A stretch of DNA of 64,000 bases from Hybos culiciformis. Its lineage: Eukaryota > Arthropoda > Insecta > Diptera > Hybotidae. A model generated the notes under the pieces. It saw nothing but the letters and a program-made list of their open reading frames with translations, was not told the DNA's origin and did not search any database. This document shows, one piece after another, positions 60,321 through 64,000 of this stretch. Both the position numbers and the translations under genes were made by a program. The first letter of the stretch is position 1. Every line of letters starts with the position of its first letter. The stretch lies in contig OZ023273.1 of the NCBI GenBank assembly GCA_964007475.1, positions 71,115,430 through 71,179,429 on the forward strand. Reading direction: 5' to 3'.

Positions 60321-60560
60321 TTAGTTTTAAATAATTTGTAAACGAAAGATTTTTAAAATTAATTTGAATTTAAATTTTTCGCGCCAAATTATTTTGTTTT
60401 TATAAATAACAAATGATTATTGTACTACCTATTTTGAAAAAAAAAAAAAAATTTTAGTTTTAAATAATTTGTAAACGAAAAATTTTTAAAAAATAATTTC
60501 AATTTAAATTTGTCGCGCCAAATTATTTTATTTTTATAAATGACAAATGATTATTGAGTT
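60299..60560 (+). repeat. Two-unit tandem repeat following the minisatellite
   Basis: CTACCTATTTTGAAAAAAAA followed by TTTAGTTTTAAATAATTTGT, then TCGCGCCAAATTATTTT and ACAAATGATTATTG, occurs twice (60299 and 60425), about 126 bp apart. Its first 20 bases are the last part of the minisatellite unit, so the two arrays share a boundary. Confidence 0.8.
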
Positions 60561-60773
60561 TTTTGAGTATTGAAACGTCAAAAACCATGTCAGTTATAAT
60601 TCGATTTCGATTGTCGAATGAGTAGAATGAAAATGAATTTTTACCCCCTACAGAATTACTCAATTATATCATACAACGCGCCTAAAGAAGTATAAACTTA
60701 AAAAAAAACAAAAAAATTTAACTAAAATTTATAAAATAAAAATATAAGTAGTAAAAAAAATGTTTGAACTAAG

Positions 60774-61014
60774 CAGAAGTTCTTTTCATTGAGGAGCCCA
60801 AAAAGTTGAAAATACAAATTTATTTTTGCAAATCCTTGCTATTAATTTTCAAATAAATTTTAAAAGCATTCGAGACCAATATTAGGTATTGATTTAGTAC
60901 ATTGAAAAGATTTCGAATGCTTTTTAAAATATTTTGAACATTTAATAGCAAGTCTTTGGAAGAATATATTTTTATTATCTACTTTATAGCGCTCCTCAAT
61001 GAAAAGTTCTTCTG
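60774..61014. mobile_element. Palindromic MITE
   Basis: Left CAGAAGTTCTTTTCATTGAG and right (inverse) CAGAAGAACTTTTCATTGAG. The arms extend through AAAAGCATTCGAGA with mismatches, covering most of the 240 bp. No target duplication was found. Confidence 0.7.
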
Positions 61015-62039
61015 TTATAAAATTTGTTTTTTACTTATATTTTTTTATTGGTGTGAATGAAACTTTGAATTTTGATAAATTTATATTTACTGCGTTGTTT
61101 GTACCAACAAACTCTATCAATATGTGTACTATATTATTCATTCCATTCAGAAATAACTATCTCATAAATCTTACTATATTTATAAACCATATTTAGAAAC
61201 TATATTTAGATTATTAAAAATAAAATTTAATAAAGTCCTTGGATGTATAATGTCTGTAACATTTGTATAAAACAAAACTATTTATAAATTCAATTTCGTG
61301 TGTAGGACTTTAACATTTACTTTCATTTTTGGTTCATAATTTTTGAAAAGACTTAACGTAGCATAACTCATATTTTTTTTTGATAAAGTTATACAATTTT
61401 AAAGAAAAGAAATATTAAAGGTTCGAATTATATATGAAATGTACAAACATAATAAAATGGGAATGTTTATTCCAAAAATTTTTATGTGATATGTATAATG
61501 TTTTTGTTATATATTATATTTTCAATGTACACAAAACACAAATACATAGTACTTATATAAAAATTTAAAAGGAAATTTATTACAAAGATTTCGAAATTTA
61601 ACAAGCGTCAAATATACTTATCAATAAGACTTAGGTAAAAAAAGTTAATAAAGAGATTATATCCTGAAATTTTTTATTTATATTTCTCATGTTGTTACTA
61701 TGTTTTTAATTTTTATAATAAAAATGATGATAACAACTTAACTTTACCAAAAATCTTAACTTGTCATCTTATTTAGACAAATTAAATTCAATGTGATCAG
61801 TCCATTATAATCTATAATAATATAATAACTCCATGTGTGCCTAATCAATCAAATTAAAATGAATCGACATAAAATGCTGCTAACTTAAGAAATTTCTACA
61901 CTATTCTCTTGCCGAAAAAAACAAAATGCCTACATAATCCATCTTTTCATCTGAATTGCAAACTTCATAATAGTATTTTTATATTATCTATAATTATAGA
62001 TATTGCTTACTTTATGATCTTGAAACTCATAACTTTAAT
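61015..62039. other. AT-rich, no gene
   Basis: Nothing recognised. Confidence 0.55.
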
Positions 62040-62605
62040 TCAGGCCATTGGTGAATTAGTGGGCTAACTACATAAGCAATTACGTATTTAGAAACACAAC
62101 CGTAAGCTGGCTGTAACAGGTAGTTGTTTAAGCGAATGCTTCTAGTAGCAATACCGAGGGATCCGGTTCGAATGCTGACTTCTTCTAATTGTAAAGAAAA
62201 AAAAAAGGATATTTCTTTCCGTCCCACTACCCATGACATTGGGATAAAATAAATTATAAATGGTAAAATGCCGCAGAAGTCTTACTTCAAGCATGTATAC
62301 GCTTTACGATTCTGAATGTGAATGTGAAAGACGGAAAATCAGAAACTAATGATCTTCGTTTGATAGTGGTACGTAGGTAATAGCGACAAAGATGCTATCT
62401 CTTCATACTGTGAGACTGGCCTGCGCTGATAGAAGAAGACTCACACCCAAAAGGTGCTTGAACCACCAACAAATAATTATAAAAATGGAATAGAATGGCT
62501 TGTTGAAGTATAAAAGAGTAGAGTAATACAACAGGCCTATGTGCAAGGGAAACATTTCCGGTCCCCTTCAACCTTCAACCTTCAACCTAAGCTAACCTCT
62601 GTAAA
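62040..62605 (+). repeat. SINE-like block with possible tRNA-like start
   Basis: A 560-bp block of clearly higher GC than its surroundings. It has a B-box-like CCGGTTCGAATGCTGAC near 62162, no ORF, and ends in three CCTTCAA copies near 62566-62587. Sequence around 62360-62460 (GTGAGACTGGCCTGCGCTGA) looks like an unfamiliar SINE body or a LINE 3' end. Confidence 0.4.
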
Positions 62606-63499
62606 AAAAAAAATTTGATTAAGATGCTGTATATATCAGTTCTTTTGGAAACTGATAGTTTTATTCATGTAAATGCGAATACGTCGTTATTTGGTAGAAA
62701 TAAAACAGAAAATAATCTCACCACCTCAATTAAACTTTATATTCTGAGAAATTTAGTAGTATGTACACCATTAAACTCAATTTCCATTCTCATTCAATAA
62801 ATGTATATCTCATAAAATAACACTATATAAAATCCCACACATTTTTCATTAAGAATAAAATTCAATAAAGTGCTTGAATATATAATGTCCATAATATGAT
62901 ATAAGTAGATCACGCGTAAGTCTTATTCTTATTTTTTTAATTAGGTATTATATACTTCTTCATAAAATTTGTTACAAAACAAATGAATTACGTGATTTTA
63001 ACTATACATATATCAAATAAAAAAAAATTATAGCATTCATTCTTTTGTTATTGCTTTAGGACAAAAATAAAATTCATCAAAATAATTTTATGTTTATCCA
63101 CAGAAAGTGCCAAAAATTTTTCTTTATTACATTTAAATAAACATTGACTTAAACATTATTGCCATTTATTATGACAATGATACTATATTATGTTGAAAGT
63201 ATATACATACTTAATAAAAACACTTATCCTTATATGTTTTTGTTTTTTTACGCATCCTTTCTTCATAAAGTAGACACAATACACTTCAACAAATATAACA
63301 AAATAATTAATCAATATAAAAATAAAACAAGACATTTTATTTAACATTTCTTTTATAAAATTATTTATTTATGATAAATTACTGGTGCAAAAAACATTTT
63401 CACACACAACATTGTATTTATAACATACATTAATAATTTTCATTTGAGAAAATTCGTGAAAAATTTTTTCATGCGGAAAAAATGATTCTTTCATTATGT
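62606..63499. other. AT-rich, no gene
   Basis: Short ATG-started frames (62615, 63159) have the composition of background DNA. Nothing recognised. Confidence 0.55.
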
Positions 63500-63955
63500 T
63501 ACACTCTAGAAAATAGAACTATTTGGTCGTAATTTTACAACGATAATAATGGTTATTTTTGATGTAAAATTACGTCCATTATTTAAAATTCAACCGATAA
63601 AGGCGTAAAAAAAATAATATACACAAAAAAAAGTAAATTTAAGCAAATTGTGTTATTTTTACATTAAAAATAAAGGTATATTTACACATTTTTGCTTAAA
63701 CATTTAAGCCATAGAGCGTAAAAATAAACAAACTGGTGTGTATTTACACTCTCCTGCTTAAATGTTTAAACCATATATTGTAAGATTACAGTTTATAGTG
63801 TAAATTTACTTTCTATGGGTCATAATATTAAGCCACGTAGTGTAAATTTATGGTGTACACACAATATAAATCTATTTATTGTGTACCACACAATGTAAAT
63901 TTACCTTCTGTAGTGTAAATTTACACTCTACGACTTAATTTTCCCCTCTAATGCT
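63500..63955. repeat. Zone of degenerate GTAAATTTACAC motifs
   Basis: The palindromic core GTAAATTTAC or one-mismatch versions recurs roughly every 30-60 bp. GCTTAAA(T/C)(A/G)TTTAA segments and GTGTA(C/T)AC-type motifs lie between. Possibly the terminal part of a repeat that continues with the MITE at the window end. Confidence 0.55.
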
Positions 63956-64000
63956 GAAAACACAATTGGGGCGACAGCGACGGCGACAGCGATAGCGACT
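63956..64000. mobile_element. GGCGAC MITE, copy 2, truncated by window end
   Basis: TGAAAACACAATTGGGGCGA followed by GACGGCGACAGCGATAGCGA, the same left arm as 41988-42132. The rest lies outside the window. Confidence 0.75.

Noticed and set aside
1..64000. CRISPR array, rRNA, bacterial operons or a phage
   Set aside because: No regularly spaced short repeats with unique spacers, no rRNA-like conserved stretches and no long ORFs; the gene structure is eukaryotic.

Overview
This is an animal nuclear segment, most likely from an insect. It is very AT-rich, nearly gene-empty and crowded with small DNA transposons. The evidence is GT-AG introns inside a conserved metazoan gene, hAT, Harbinger-like and foldback-like elements, and tRNA-derived repeat heads. 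The species cannot be told from the sequence. No prokaryotic operons, rRNA, CRISPR array or convincing functional tRNA gene was seen.

Only two host genes are supported. The first is a leishmanolysin-like M8 zinc metallopeptidase (Lmln/invadolysin) on the + strand. Ten coding exons between 20031 and 35891 join in phase to 629 codons plus a stop. They carry the HEILH zinc site (residues 199-203 of the recovered part), the third zinc-ligand His (306) and the Met-turn Met (317). The 5' exon or exons with the initiator Met, signal peptide and start of the propeptide were not found. The second is a small single-exon membrane protein on the - strand (51160-51438, 92 aa) with one transmembrane segment. 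I cannot assign it to a named family.

Layout. 1-8.9 kb: a 1.2-kb dispersed repeat (R1), two palindromic MITEs, a poly-G MITE, a foldback element with 9-bp target-site duplications (TSDs) and a hAT remnant with a readable C-terminal transposase domain. 11-15.4 kb: three hAT-type elements with 8-bp TSDs and a degenerate GC-richer tandem block. 15.4-20 kb: AT-rich sequence with one MITE that has 7-bp TSDs. 20-36 kb: the Lmln gene, whose three large introns hold further elements. The 7-kb last intron contains a 3.9-kb foldback-like element with elements nested inside elements. 36-44.3 kb: a hAT element with a partial transposase ORF, second copies of R1, of the poly-G MITE and of other families, and a TIR element with a tRNA-like centre. 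44.3-51 kb: repeat-poor AT-rich sequence, then a second R5 repeat and a second 7-bp-TSD MITE. 51-59 kb: the small membrane-protein gene, a tRNA-like repeat, a TTA-flanked foldback MITE with a very long internal palindrome, and a second TIR element with a tRNA-like centre. 59-60.6 kb: a palindrome followed by a roughly 108-bp minisatellite and a two-unit tandem repeat. 60.7-64 kb: a palindromic MITE, a SINE-like block, a zone of GTAAATTTACAC motifs, and a truncated GGCGAC-repeat MITE at the window end.

The most notable content is the transposon landscape. Eight elements have hAT-type ends and 8-bp TSDs readable by eye. Two foldback elements have 9-bp TSDs, one MITE family has 7-bp TSDs, and three TIR-bounded elements carry tRNA-like sequence plus an A-rich tract near their middle. 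All coordinates were counted by hand and may be off by a base or two.
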